Assembly (NCBI GenBank): GCA_945876945.1
Contig: CAMCQE010000029.1
Span: 1 to 34,087, forward strand
Reading direction: 5' to 3'
Source of the DNA: Klebsiella pneumoniae
GTDB lineage: Bacteria; Pseudomonadota; Gammaproteobacteria; Ga0077536
DNA: 34,087 bases
Shown one piece after another: positions 16,174-24,463 of this stretch. Under the pieces are notes generated by a model. The model had not been told where the DNA came from, ran no database searches, and saw only the letters and a list, made by a program, of their open reading frames with translations. The position numbers and the translations under genes were made by a program. Position 1 is the first letter of the stretch, and every line of letters begins with the position of its first letter.

Positions 16174-17271
16174 TCAAGCCGCAAAAGGCAGCCCGGTGGC
16201 CAGCGCCACGGCTTCATGCGTTACCCGTCCCGCCGCGACATTGAGCCCACGGGCCAGATGCGGATCGGCCTGTAGCGCGGCCTCGGTGCCCAGTGCCGCC
16301 AGTTTCAGCACAAAGGGCAAGGTCGCGTTGTTCAGCGCCTGCGCCGAAGTCCTCGGCACGGCTCCCGGCATGTTCGCCACGCAGTAGTGCACCACGCCGT
16401 CGACCAGAAAGGTCGGCTCGGCATGCGTCGTCGGGCGACTCGTCTCCACACAACCGCCCTGATCTATCGCCACATCCACAATCACGCTGCCAGGCTTCAT
16501 GCGGGACACGAGTTCGCGGGACACGAGCTTGGGCGCCGCCGCACCGGGCACCAGCACCGCGCCGATCAGCAAATCCGCCCGAGTGGCGTAGTGCTCAAGG
16601 CGCTCCCGGGTGGAATAAATCGTATTCAGCCGGCTGCCAAACTCGGCGGCCAGTGCCCGCAAACGCGGGAGCGACTGATCTAGCACGGTGACCTGCGCTT
16701 CGAGTCCCAGCGCCATGCGAATGGCGTTACTGCCGACCACACCGCCGCCAATCACCAGCACTTCGGCCGGCGCCACCCCGGGCACACCGCCGAGCAAGAT
16801 ACCGGCGCCGCCCATCACTTTCTCCAGACAACGCGCACCGGCCTGAACGGCGAGCCGCCCGGCCACTTCGCTCATCGGCGCCAGCAGGGGCAGGGAGCCG
16901 TCGGACGCGGTGACGGTTTCATAGGCAATCGCCGTGGCCCCGCTGGCCATCAGCCCCCGCGCCTGCGCGGCATCAGCCGCGAGATGAAGATAGGTAAACA
17001 GCGTGTGGCGCGGCGTGAGCAGCGCGATCTCGGTCGCCTGCGGCTCCTTCACCTTCACGATGAGTTCGCTGCCGGCAAACACCGCCGCCGCGTCGGCGGC
17101 AATGCTGGCGCCGGCCTGTCGATAGTGCTCATCCAGCGCCCCGATGCCGGCCCCCGCGCCCGTCTCGACCAGCACCTGATGCCCTCGCCCACAGATCTCC
17201 TGCACGCTGGCCGGCGTAAGCCCCACGCGATGCTCGTTGGCCTTGATTTCCCTGGGTACTCCAATGCGCAT
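16174..17271 (-). CDS. ald: Alanine dehydrogenase
   Basis: 365 residues. NAD-dependent oxidative deamination of L-alanine to pyruvate and ammonia, or the reverse. The N-terminus [19 protein letters not shown] is typical of Ald. R15, K75 (VKVKEPQ) and H96 (TYLHLAAD) match the substrate-binding and catalytic residues of known enzymes. The NAD-binding motif [12 protein letters not shown] follows, then VDVAIDQGG with the catalytic Asp, and [20 protein letters not shown] near the C-terminus. GGGAG seven or eight bases upstream supports the ATG at 17271. It is divergent from an Lrp/AsnC gene, the classic arrangement in which alanine, through the Lrp protein, induces ald. Confidence 0.96.
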   Translation of the reverse strand: MRIGVPREIKANEHRVGLTPASVQEICGRGHQVLVETGAGAGIGALDEHYRQAGASIAADAAAVFAGSELIVKVKEPQATEIALLTPRHTLFTYLHLAADAAQARGLMASGATAIAYETVTASDGSLPLLAPMSEVAGRLAVQAGARCLEKVMGGAGILLGGVPGVAPAEVLVIGGGVVGSNAIRMALGLEAQVTVLDQSLPRLRALAAEFGSRLNTIYSTRERLEHYATRADLLIGAVLVPGAAAPKLVSRELVSRMKPGSVIVDVAIDQGGCVETSRPTTHAEPTFLVDGVVHYCVANMPGAVPRTSAQALNNATLPFVLKLAALGTEAALQADPHLARGLNVAAGRVTHEAVALATGLPFAA

Positions 17272-17410
17272 GATCCCGCTCCCGATTGCTGATTCCAGAT
17301 GCGGATAAGACTAGACACCGGCGCGCAGAATTAGCTTGCAAAGCAGCAGCAGATTCGGGCTTATTCGGCATTAACTTCGGACTGGCGACGATTTCACGCA
17401 GGAATCCACC
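17272..17410. promoter_or_regulatory. ald/Lrp divergent control region
   Basis: 139 bases. The pentamer TTCGG occurs at 17354, 17364 and 17376, spaced 10 and 12 bases, roughly one helical turn apart. A small inverted repeat GCTT-GCA-AAGC with the self-complementary TTGCAA lies near 17333-17344. Lrp-type proteins bind several phased sites and wrap DNA, so these are plausible contact points. I could not define -35/-10 boxes with confidence. Confidence 0.45.
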
Positions 17411-17902
17411 ATGAACCAGACTTTCGACCGGATCGACCGCAACATCCTCAGCGCGCTCCAGCGCGATGGGCGCATGAGCAATGTCACCCTTGCCGAGGCG
17501 GTGCATCTCTCCGAGTCGGCCTGCCTGCGGCGGGTGCGGCAGCTCGAGGAAACCGGTGTCATCGCGGGCTACGTGATGCTGGTCGACCAGCCCAGCGTGG
17601 GCTATCCATCGGATGTGTTCGTCCAGATCAGCCTCAATCGTCAGCAGGGAGAAGATTTGGAACGCTTTGAACAGGCGGTCGCGGAGGTACCGGAAATTAT
17701 GGAGTGCTATCTCATGACCGGGGAATGCGACTACCTGGTGCGGGTCATCGCGGCCGACGCGCGCGACTTCGAGCGCATCCACACCCAGCATCTGACGCGC
17801 CTGCCCGGGGTGGCCCGCGTCCATTCAAGCTTCGCGCTGCGCAAAGTCGTGAAGAAAACCGAAGTGCCGGTGCGCGACGCCGGCACGCCGTCCGCCCGAT
17901 GA
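17411..17902 (+). CDS. Lrp/AsnC family regulator, probable ald regulator
   Basis: 163 residues. N-terminal helix-turn-helix (about 5-60: RIDRNILSALQRDGRMSNVTLAEAV, then LSESACLRRVRQLEETGVI), followed by an RAM ligand-binding domain (about 70-150), with VMECYLMTG-like IMECYLMTGECDYLVRV, the usual effector-loop region. AGGA seven bases upstream supports the ATG. Divergent from ald, so it most likely activates ald in response to alanine and controls itself; this is inferred from context and known AldR/Lrp systems. Its TGA overlaps the ATG of the next gene (ATGA). Confidence 0.93.
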   Translation: MNQTFDRIDRNILSALQRDGRMSNVTLAEAVHLSESACLRRVRQLEETGVIAGYVMLVDQPSVGYPSDVFVQISLNRQQGEDLERFEQAVAEVPEIMECYLMTGECDYLVRVIAADARDFERIHTQHLTRLPGVARVHSSFALRKVVKKTEVPVRDAGTPSAR

Positions 17903-18474
17903 GCCCCGCCTATTCGCCAGAACTGGCCCCGGACGTCCAGCGCGCGCTGGCCCGCTGGCCCAATGTGCCGGCCGCCTTCGGCTGGTTGCGTCTGGACCGT
18001 CGCGCCCGCTGGCGAGTGCCCGACGGCCCGATCACCCACCCGGGCACCATTGGTTTCCTGCATCGCCACTATGGCGCCGACGAGGCCGGCCGCTGGTTCG
18101 TCCAGAACGGGCCGCAGCGCGCCTATGTGGCGCTCGATCTTGCGCCCTGGGTGTTCAGTCTGGATGGCATCGGGCGCCTGGGTACGCCGGCTGGGCGGCT
18201 GGTCGAACAAGTGGATGCGCTGGTGCTCACCCCTTGCGGGGAGACCTTGCTGATGACCGAACTGGGTCTCGGCAATGTGCTCGATCGGGATCTGGCGCGA
18301 TTCACGACGCTGCTCGAATCCAGCGCCGAGGGCGGCGCCCTGCAGGCGGTGCTGGACGGCCGGGACGATCACCCTCTGCACTATCTGGGGCGGCGACTGC
18401 CGGTATTGCGGTTCACGGTCGCGGCGCTACCTGCCAGATTTGGCTTTCAACGCGAGCCGGAAGCCCTCACCTGA
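17899..18474 (+). CDS. Unknown 191-residue protein coupled to the Lrp regulator
   Basis: I do not recognise a characterised family. Visible features: PNVPAAFGWLRLDRRARWRV, a Trp/Arg-rich start; GFLHRHYGADEAGRWFVQNGPQRAYVALDLAPW; then LVLTPCGE and LHYLGRRLPV. No signal peptide or membrane segment; the pattern suggests a compact alpha/beta protein. The ATG at 17899 overlaps the TGA of the Lrp gene by ATGA; a longer upstream frame would lie inside that gene. Coupling suggests a role with the Lrp/ald unit, but neighbours alone do not prove it. No terminator with a T tract is evident downstream; the 215 bases after it hold only a candidate promoter for the next gene. Confidence 0.8.
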   Translation: MSPAYSPELAPDVQRALARWPNVPAAFGWLRLDRRARWRVPDGPITHPGTIGFLHRHYGADEAGRWFVQNGPQRAYVALDLAPWVFSLDGIGRLGTPAGRLVEQVDALVLTPCGETLLMTELGLGNVLDRDLARFTTLLESSAEGGALQAVLDGRDDHPLHYLGRRLPVLRFTVAALPARFGFQREPEALT

Positions 18475-18585
18475 GGCGATCATTCCTTCCAGACCGCGCT
18501 CACCGGCAGGCGAGAGCCACAGAGTATCTGGCCTGCGCACCCACAAAAAGACTGCGATAAGCTGTGAAAAAACCGTCATAAGTGG

Positions 18586-18615
18586 TTCATCAGTGGGAGG
18601 TCTTGGGCATACACT
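18586..18615 (+). promoter_or_regulatory. Weak promoter candidate for the GGDEF-cupin gene
   Basis: TTCATC, 18-base spacer, TACACT. Leader of about 70 bases. Matches to consensus are only 3/6 and 4/6. Nothing else is evident in the 215-base gap between 18475 and 18689. Confidence 0.25.
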
Positions 18616-18689
18616 ATCGGTCGCGCAGGGAAGGTCTCCTACCCTAAACGTCAGACACCCAGCGAACCCGAGCAGCGACAGGAAAAGGA

Positions 18690-20291
18690 ATGGAACTCGA
18701 CGCAGCGACAATCAAAGGCGTGACCGACCAACAAACCGGTCGGTTAGTGCGAGAAAGCCAGCATGAGTGTCTGCTGGGTGCCGCCGGTGTTCTCATTGGT
18801 CTGCTTGCACTGAAGGAATTTACTGCTGAACTGGCGATGGCCGCCTGGGCGGGTCTGGGCTGGGCCTCCTACGGCGTTCGCTACCTGTTAGTCCGTCGCG
18901 CACGCGCTGTGCTGGCACGCGGCGGCGATTCCAGCGAGGTTTTTCCTGCTTTTGCGATATCGCTGGCCGTCACTGGCGTGCTGTGGGGCGCGGCCTTCGC
19001 CTGGGTCCTGCGCGAAGGCATCACCGTGGTTGGCACGCCGCTCATGCTGCTGGGGCTCGCAATCGTGATGCTGTCGGTGGCCTTTCATGCCGGAACGCCG
19101 AAGATCACCCGCCTGTTTGTCGCCGCCGTGCTGCTGCCGCCAGCGCTGACCTTACTCTCTCAACCCCTCGTTTTTGTGTGGCCATCGCTCCTTGGATTTG
19201 CTTTCTTCGCCGCCGTGGCGCATTTCGGGGGGCTGCAACTCCGCAACCGACTCTGGCAAGGCAGCCTGCTCGAAGATGAAGCGACCCAGCTGCGCAGTTA
19301 CCTTGACCAGCGCCGCAATCAGGTTGAGAAACTCAAGGTGGAGGTGAAGGCGAGCCAGAACAAACGCGACGAGGCCGAAATCGCGATGCGCCGCATGGCC
19401 GCCGACCTTGGGCTGCTGCAAGGCAAATCCAAAGCCTTGTCTGACTCGCTGGAACGTCTCTCGCCTATCGACCAGGTGACCGGCCTGGACAATCGCCGTC
19501 ATTTCGAACAAACCACCGAGGCGGAATGGGGACGTGCGGCGCGCGAAGGCAAGCTGGTCTCGCTGTTGCTGATCGAAATGGACGGCCATGACGAGTTCGC
19601 TGCCGCCAATAATCGGCAAACCTCCGACCTGGTCCTCAAACGCCTCGGCATGACCGTTCGCAGCTTCGGCCGTCGCCCCGGCGACAACGCGGCCCGCTAC
19701 GACGAGTCGCGAGTCGCGCTGCTGCTCCCGGGTTGCGACTCCCGCAATGCGGAACGTCTGGCCGAAAGCGTTCGCAAGAAAATTGAAACCATCACCCTGC
19801 CGCAACACGCCGGCTCCGGTGCACCGAGCGCTCAACTCACCGCGCACATTGGGGTTGCCACGGCCAAGCCTATGCGCGGTGTCGATTCAACCGAGCTGTA
19901 CCGGCGCGCCGAGGCTGCCCTGTACGAAGCCGGTTTCCATTCCGGCAATCGCGTGATCGTCCATCGACCCTTGAGCAAGCTCCGGGTGGAGCGCTGGGAC
20001 CTCGCCACCGACGGCCCGCTCAGCGAGCAGTCGATGATGCAAAAACTGCTGGTCTGGGGCTATGAAACCAAACGCGACCTGATGCCACTCAACACCAAGC
20101 TCGAGCCGCAGAGCTGGGACGGCGAAGTGGTTCTCGGCATCATGACCGGGGAGCTCCGACTGGAGGTCGAGGGTCACGATATGACAGTCAAAAGCGGCGA
20201 CTGCGTGGTGGTCCCGCTGGGCGTTGAACTGGGTCAGGAAGTGATCGGTAGCCGTCCCGTCCTCAAATTCACAGCGAATAAACTCAAGTAA
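18690..20291 (+). CDS. Six-TM membrane protein with degenerate GGDEF and C-terminal cupin-like domain
   Basis: 533 residues. Six hydrophobic segments (about 28-43, 47-69, 87-107, 112-132, 140-157, 161-180) precede a charged coiled-coil (about 185-255). A GGDEF-type domain follows (about 258-425): DQVTGLDNRRHF at 261-272 matches the conserved entry motif, but the signature is RYDESRVALLLP (R336-P347) with no GG(D/E)EF. The first metal-binding Asp is Glu (E296) in LLLIEMDGHDEF, which also lacks the FK pair. It should therefore not make cyclic di-GMP. Residues about 470-530 look like a cupin barrel: GIMTGELRLEVEGHDMTVKSGD then VVVPLGV, without the usual metal histidines. It is probably a membrane sensor or scaffold that binds a ligand or nucleotide. 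AGGAAAAGGA precedes the ATG. Located between the Lrp unit and a periplasmic FKBP. Confidence 0.85.
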   Translation: MELDAATIKGVTDQQTGRLVRESQHECLLGAAGVLIGLLALKEFTAELAMAAWAGLGWASYGVRYLLVRRARAVLARGGDSSEVFPAFAISLAVTGVLWGAAFAWVLREGITVVGTPLMLLGLAIVMLSVAFHAGTPKITRLFVAAVLLPPALTLLSQPLVFVWPSLLGFAFFAAVAHFGGLQLRNRLWQGSLLEDEATQLRSYLDQRRNQVEKLKVEVKASQNKRDEAEIAMRRMAADLGLLQGKSKALSDSLERLSPIDQVTGLDNRRHFEQTTEAEWGRAAREGKLVSLLLIEMDGHDEFAAANNRQTSDLVLKRLGMTVRSFGRRPGDNAARYDESRVALLLPGCDSRNAERLAESVRKKIETITLPQHAGSGAPSAQLTAHIGVATAKPMRGVDSTELYRRAEAALYEAGFHSGNRVIVHRPLSKLRVERWDLATDGPLSEQSMMQKLLVWGYETKRDLMPLNTKLEPQSWDGEVVLGIMTGELRLEVEGHDMTVKSGDCVVVPLGVELGQEVIGSRPVLKFTANKLK

Positions 20292-20296
20292 ATCGC

Positions 20297-20343
20297 AAAC
20301 TGACGGGCGGCACCGGCCGGTGTTCGGTGTCTCGTCGCAGTTT
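20297..20343 (+). terminator. Possible long hairpin after the GGDEF-cupin gene
   Basis: AAACTG (20297-20302) can pair with CAGTTT (20338-20343), enclosing a 12-bp palindrome CACCGGCCGGTG (20311-20322). The outer T-rich arm resembles a bidirectional terminator, but the stem is interrupted. Confidence 0.3.
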
Positions 20344-20388
20344 AATCTCAGCCTTTCACCCGTCCCTCAATCCAGGAGCCAGACCCTT

Positions 20389-21063
20389 ATGAAACTTTCC
20401 CTGCTCGCCGCCAGTGTGGCAGTCGCACTTTCCGCCAGCCTGAATGCTGTCGGCGGCGAACTCACAACCGATTCCCAAAAAGCCAGCTACGCCATTGGCC
20501 TCACCTCCGCCCAGAGCATCACGCGGCAGGGCGTGGAACTGGACCTCACCGCTTTCACGGCGGGCGTTAAAGACGCCATCGAGGGCAACAAGCCGCAGCT
20601 GACCGAAGAACAGTTCAAGGCCGCGCTTGAGAAAGCCTCGCAATCGGTCAACGACCGGATGCAGAAAAAAGCGCAGTCCAATCTGGACGCGGGCAAGGCC
20701 TTCATGGCCAAGAACAAGAAAGACCCCAGCGTGAAGGAACTCGCCAACGGTCTGCAGTACAAGGAACTTAAAAAAGGCACCGGCGCCAAGCCCAAGGCCA
20801 CCGACACCGTGGTGGCGCACTACGTGGGCACCCTGCTGGACGGCAGCGAATTCGACAGCTCCCGCGCACGCGGCGAGCCGGCGACCCTGCCGCTCGACAG
20901 CGTGATTCGTGGCTGGCAGGAAGCGATTCCGCTGATGAGTGTGGGTTCGCGCTGGCAGGTGGTGATTCCGCCGGACCTCGCCTACGGCCTCAAAGGCGCC
21001 GGCCCGATCGGGCCCAATCAGACCCTGATTTTCGATATCGAACTGATTGAAATCAAAAAGTAA
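20389..21063 (+). CDS. Periplasmic FKBP-type peptidyl-prolyl isomerase (FkpA/Mip-like)
   Basis: 224 residues. Signal peptide (1-20, LSASLNA then VGG). A helical dimerisation domain (about 24-115) includes TDSQKASYAIGLTSAQSI and the long helix EEQFKAALEKASQSVNDRM, as in FkpA and Mip. The FKBP catalytic domain spans about 120-224, with VVAHYVGTLLDGSEFDSS (141 on), PLDSVIRGWQEAIPLMSVGS, and the active-site tail PPDLAYGLKGAGPIGPNQTLIFDIELI. It catalyses cis-trans proline isomerisation and acts as a folding chaperone in the periplasm. The ATG at 20389 has AGGAG ten bases upstream. An in-frame extension upstream would destroy the signal peptide. A perfect-stem terminator follows, reaching into the convergent rnd gene. 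Confidence 0.94.
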   Translation: MKLSLLAASVAVALSASLNAVGGELTTDSQKASYAIGLTSAQSITRQGVELDLTAFTAGVKDAIEGNKPQLTEEQFKAALEKASQSVNDRMQKKAQSNLDAGKAFMAKNKKDPSVKELANGLQYKELKKGTGAKPKATDTVVAHYVGTLLDGSEFDSSRARGEPATLPLDSVIRGWQEAIPLMSVGSRWQVVIPPDLAYGLKGAGPIGPNQTLIFDIELIEIKK

Positions 21064-21071
21064 GCGTCCGC

Positions 21072-21109
21072 CTGACGCTAGCGCTCGATCAGCCTAGCGT
21101 CAGAATTTT
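21072..21109 (+). terminator. Terminator of the FKBP gene, overlapping rnd
   Basis: Perfect 10-bp stem CTGACGCTAG / CTAGCGTCAG, 12-base loop, then AATTTT. It starts 8 bases after the FKBP stop. The rnd stop codon (21089-21091, minus strand) lies in the loop, so the right arm and tail are also the last codons of rnd. Confidence 0.8.
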
Positions 21110-22174
21110 CGAGCGCCAGCCGGTGCTCAATTTGGGCACCGGCAATCCACACACCACCCGCTCCAGATCCCGCCGCGTCGCCAACACGGTCACGCCAATC
21201 TTGTGCGCTTCGGCGCAGGCTTTGACCCGCTCCTGCAATTGCACCACTGCGGCCGTTTGCTCCGGGCTCAGGCGGGCCATAACGTCTGGCATCGCCAAAG
21301 GTGCTTCGCCCGCCGCCACCTCGCACAGCGCGAGCAAGGTTTCCCCGTAACGCCGCACGGTTCCCGGTGCCGCGCCTGGCAGGCGGGAAAGTGCATCAAG
21401 GCTCCGTTGCCGCGCGCGGGCCAGCGCAATCAGGGTTTCGTCGCGAAGAATCCAGGTGCGCGGACGATTCAGCGTACGGGCCTGATCTTCGCGCCACACG
21501 CACAGGCGTTGCGCGACCGACAGCGCCGAGCCTTCGCATTGCGCGACGCCCTTCAAGCGCAGCCAGGGTGGCCCGGCCTCCTCGACTTTCAGTTGCCCAC
21601 ACTCTTCCTCAAACCAGTCCCACTTGCCCTCAGCGCGCAAGCTCGCTTCCAGCACCTGCCACAGCGAGAGCAGATGCACCACGTCCTGGGTCGCATAACG
21701 GCGTTGGGCTTCCGTCAACGGACGTTGCGCCCAGTCAGTTCGGGTTTGTGATTTATCCAGCACGATCCCGTGGAAATGCTCCACCAACCACGCATACCCC
21801 ACCTGCTCCGGCAAGCCCAGCAGGCTGGCCGCAATCTGGGTATCCCTCACCGGACTCACGCGATGATTGCCGTGGACGGACAGCGCCTCGAGGTCTTGCT
21901 TGGCGGCATGCATCAGTTTTGGGAAAGTCGGGTCACGCAGCGCCACATCCAGCGGTGAGAGATCCCGCACCGCCAGCGGGTCGATGCACACGGCCAGCGC
22001 CGGAGTCGCGATTTGCAGCAGACATAGGCGAGGATAGTAGGTGTCGACGCGCATGAACTCGGTATCGAGCGCCCATGGGCCCCCGGCAGCAAGCCGTGGC
22101 AAGGCGTTCAGCAACGCGGCTTCGGTATCGATCAACTCGGCGGGATCCGCCTCAATCGGGAGAGAACCAGACAT
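21089..22174 (-). CDS. rnd: Ribonuclease D
   Basis: 361 residues. 3'-5' exoribonuclease that trims tRNA 3' ends. DEDDy active-site residues are present: D37 and E39 in LDTEFMRVDTYYP, D94 in HAAKQDLEAL, and Y160/D164 in YATQDV. An HRDC domain (about 210-290) and a C-terminal helical domain follow, as in E. coli RNase D. AGGA eight bases upstream supports the ATG at 22174. The gene is divergent from prc and its 3' end overlaps the terminator of the FKBP gene. The 156-base intergenic region toward prc has a TACACT -10 candidate for prc (22252-22257) but no clear -35. Confidence 0.95.
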   Translation of the reverse strand: MSGSLPIEADPAELIDTEAALLNALPRLAAGGPWALDTEFMRVDTYYPRLCLLQIATPALAVCIDPLAVRDLSPLDVALRDPTFPKLMHAAKQDLEALSVHGNHRVSPVRDTQIAASLLGLPEQVGYAWLVEHFHGIVLDKSQTRTDWAQRPLTEAQRRYATQDVVHLLSLWQVLEASLRAEGKWDWFEEECGQLKVEEAGPPWLRLKGVAQCEGSALSVAQRLCVWREDQARTLNRPRTWILRDETLIALARARQRSLDALSRLPGAAPGTVRRYGETLLALCEVAAGEAPLAMPDVMARLSPEQTAAVVQLQERVKACAEAHKIGVTVLATRRDLERVVCGLPVPKLSTGWRSKILTLG

Positions 22175-22330
22175 GCGTGAAATCCTGAGGCCGGCGATGC
22201 TGAAACGTAAAAATTCTGTAACGCGCCGGCGGTTCGGCGCGGGGGATACGCTACACTACGGCCGACGCCCGACCAACCCGGACGCGCGCCACACCTAAAT
22301 CAAAGCAAAAAGAACCACACCACCATCCGC

Positions 22331-24463
22331 ATGAAAAAAATTCTTGCCGCCACGCTGGGCGTGGCGTTGCTGGGCTTCACTTCCTTGGCGCTCGCGCTGG
22401 TGCCGACCGTTCCGGTCAAGGACCTTGTCCCCAGCACCGAACATCGGCGAGCCACGAGGCTCATCACGCATTTCATTGCGAACTATCACTACAAGAAGGC
22501 GCCACTCGACGACGAACTTTCACAGTTCATCTTCGACAACTACATCGACGCCCTCGACCCCACCAAAAGCTATTTCCTGCAATCCGACATCGACGAGTTC
22601 GGCGCCTACGCCCGTGAACTCGACGACGACCTGCGCAATTCAGACCTGCAAAGCGTTTACGACATCTTTGTGCGGTTCCGGGCGCGCGTTGAAGCCCGCA
22701 TGACCAAAGCCACCGCGCTACTGGCCAAGCCGTTTGACTTCACGGTGGACGAAACTTTCGAATTCCAGCGGGAAAAGGCCCCTTGGGCCAAAAACGAGGC
22801 AGAGCTCGACGACCTGTGGCGCAAGCGGATCAAGAACGACTACCTCTCGTTGCAACTCTCTGGCCGCAAGCGCGAGAAAATCATCGACACGCTACGCAAG
22901 CGCTACGAAGGCATCGCCCGCCAGACCGCGCAATACAACGCCGAAGACGTCTACCAGACCTTTTTCAACGCCTACACCACGGCCATCGATCCGCATAGTT
23001 CGTATTTCTCACCCCGCACCTCGGAGAATTTCAAAATCCGCATGAGCCTGTCGCTGGAGGGCATCGGCGCGGTACTCCAGGGCGACAGCGAATACACCGT
23101 CGTGAACGAAGTGGTGAAAGGCGGACCGGCCGATCTCAGCCACAAGCTTAATAAGGGCGACCGCATTACGGGGATTGGTCAGGGCGCAGAAGGCGAAATT
23201 GTCGATGTCGTTGGCTGGCGACTGGATGAAGTGGTCGACCTCATCCGGGGTCCCAAAGATTCCATCGTGCGCCTGCAGGTACTGGCAAAGAACGCCGGAC
23301 CCGATGGCCCGCCCAAGCTCATCACGCTGACCCGCAACACCATCCAGCTCGACAATCAGGCCGCGCGGAAGAAAACCGTAGAAGTCACCACCGCCGACGG
23401 CCCGCGCAAAATCGGCGTGATTGAAATCCCCACCTTTTACATGGACTTCGACGCCCGCATGCGCGGCGACGAGAACTACCGTAGTACCACGCGCGACGTG
23501 CGCCGCCTGATCGGCGAACTGGAGAAGGAGGACATCGCTGGCCTCATCATCGACCTCCGCAGCAACGGCGGCGGCTCGCTGCCAGAAGCCGTAGAGCTGA
23601 CCGGCCTGTTCATCGACTCCGGCCCGGTGGTGCAAGTGCGGAACTCGCAGGGCCGGGTGCAGATCGAGAAAGACACCGACAGCGGCGTGGCCTATGCAGG
23701 CCCTCTGGCGGTGATGATCGATCGCAATAGTGCGTCAGCCTCGGAAATTTTCGCCGGCGCCATTCAGGACTACCGCCGCGCGCTGCTGCTGGGCGAAACC
23801 ACGTTTGGCAAAGGCACGGTGCAAAATCTGGTGGACCTCAATCGTTTCGATGAGGAAAGCAAAGGCAAGCTGGGGCAACTCAAAGCCACGATCGCGCAGT
23901 TCTTCCGCGTGAATGGCGACAGCACCCAGCATCGTGGCGTAGTGCCGGACGTCGCCTTTCCTTCGGGCTTCAGCACCAAGGATCAGGGCGAGCGGGGGCT
24001 CAAGCACGCGCTGCCCTTCGTGCATATCGCAGCCGCCAGCTACAAGCCCTTTGCCACGCAGATTGATCATCTCGATGCGCTGCGTGCCAAGCACGAAGCG
24101 CGCATGAAAACCGACAAGGCCTACCTCGCCCTGCTGGCGCAGGAACGCGCGGTGCAAGCGGTGGCGGACAAAACCTCGCTCTCGCTGCTCGAAAGCAAAC
24201 GACGGAAAGAGCACGAGCAGGCGCGCCTCGAGCAACGTGCGCACGAAAACGAAATACGCGTCGCGCACGGCAAGCCTGCGCTTCCAGCAGTGCCGGAAGC
24301 GAACGAAGACGAAGAGGAAGACAAGGCAGCCGACAGCGAAGACGGCGGCGATAAAAAGAACCCGGGCGATGTCGACGTCGTGCTGGAGGAAGCCTCAAAA
24401 GTGCTCCGCGACGCGATTGAGCTGAAGTCCGGCAAGCTCAGCGAGGCGCATAAAGCGCCTTAG
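22331..24463 (+). CDS. prc: Tail-specific (C-terminal processing) protease
   Basis: 710 residues. Periplasmic S41 peptidase that degrades or trims proteins with non-polar C-termini. Signal peptide at 1 to about 22 (MKKILAATLGVALLGFTSLALA). An N-terminal helical domain includes DPTKSYFLQSDI and DPHSSYFSPR. A PDZ domain (about 240-340) contains EGIGAVLQ. The protease core has NGGGSLPEAVELTGLFI, the catalytic serine S469 in NSASASEIFAGAIQDY and the general-base lysine K494 in TFGKGTVQ, 25 residues apart as in CtpA. The C-terminal domain contains an unusual acidic linker of about 25 residues (657-680), rich in Glu, Asp and Lys. No Shine-Dalgarno is evident; the start is set by the signal peptide. 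Its TAG overlaps the convergent EamA stop. Confidence 0.96.
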   Translation: MKKILAATLGVALLGFTSLALALVPTVPVKDLVPSTEHRRATRLITHFIANYHYKKAPLDDELSQFIFDNYIDALDPTKSYFLQSDIDEFGAYARELDDDLRNSDLQSVYDIFVRFRARVEARMTKATALLAKPFDFTVDETFEFQREKAPWAKNEAELDDLWRKRIKNDYLSLQLSGRKREKIIDTLRKRYEGIARQTAQYNAEDVYQTFFNAYTTAIDPHSSYFSPRTSENFKIRMSLSLEGIGAVLQGDSEYTVVNEVVKGGPADLSHKLNKGDRITGIGQGAEGEIVDVVGWRLDEVVDLIRGPKDSIVRLQVLAKNAGPDGPPKLITLTRNTIQLDNQAARKKTVEVTTADGPRKIGVIEIPTFYMDFDARMRGDENYRSTTRDVRRLIGELEKEDIAGLIIDLRSNGGGSLPEAVELTGLFIDSGPVVQVRNSQGRVQIEKDTDSGVAYAGPLAVMIDRNSASASEIFAGAIQDYRRALLLGETTFGKGTVQNLVDLNRFDEESKGKLGQLKATIAQFFRVNGDSTQHRGVVPDVAFPSGFSTKDQGERGLKHALPFVHIAAASYKPFATQIDHLDALRAKHEARMKTDKAYLALLAQERAVQAVADKTSLSLLESKRRKEHEQARLEQRAHENEIRVAHGKPALPAVPEANEDEEEDKAADSEDGGDKKNPGDVDVVLEEASKVLRDAIELKSGKLSEAHKAP

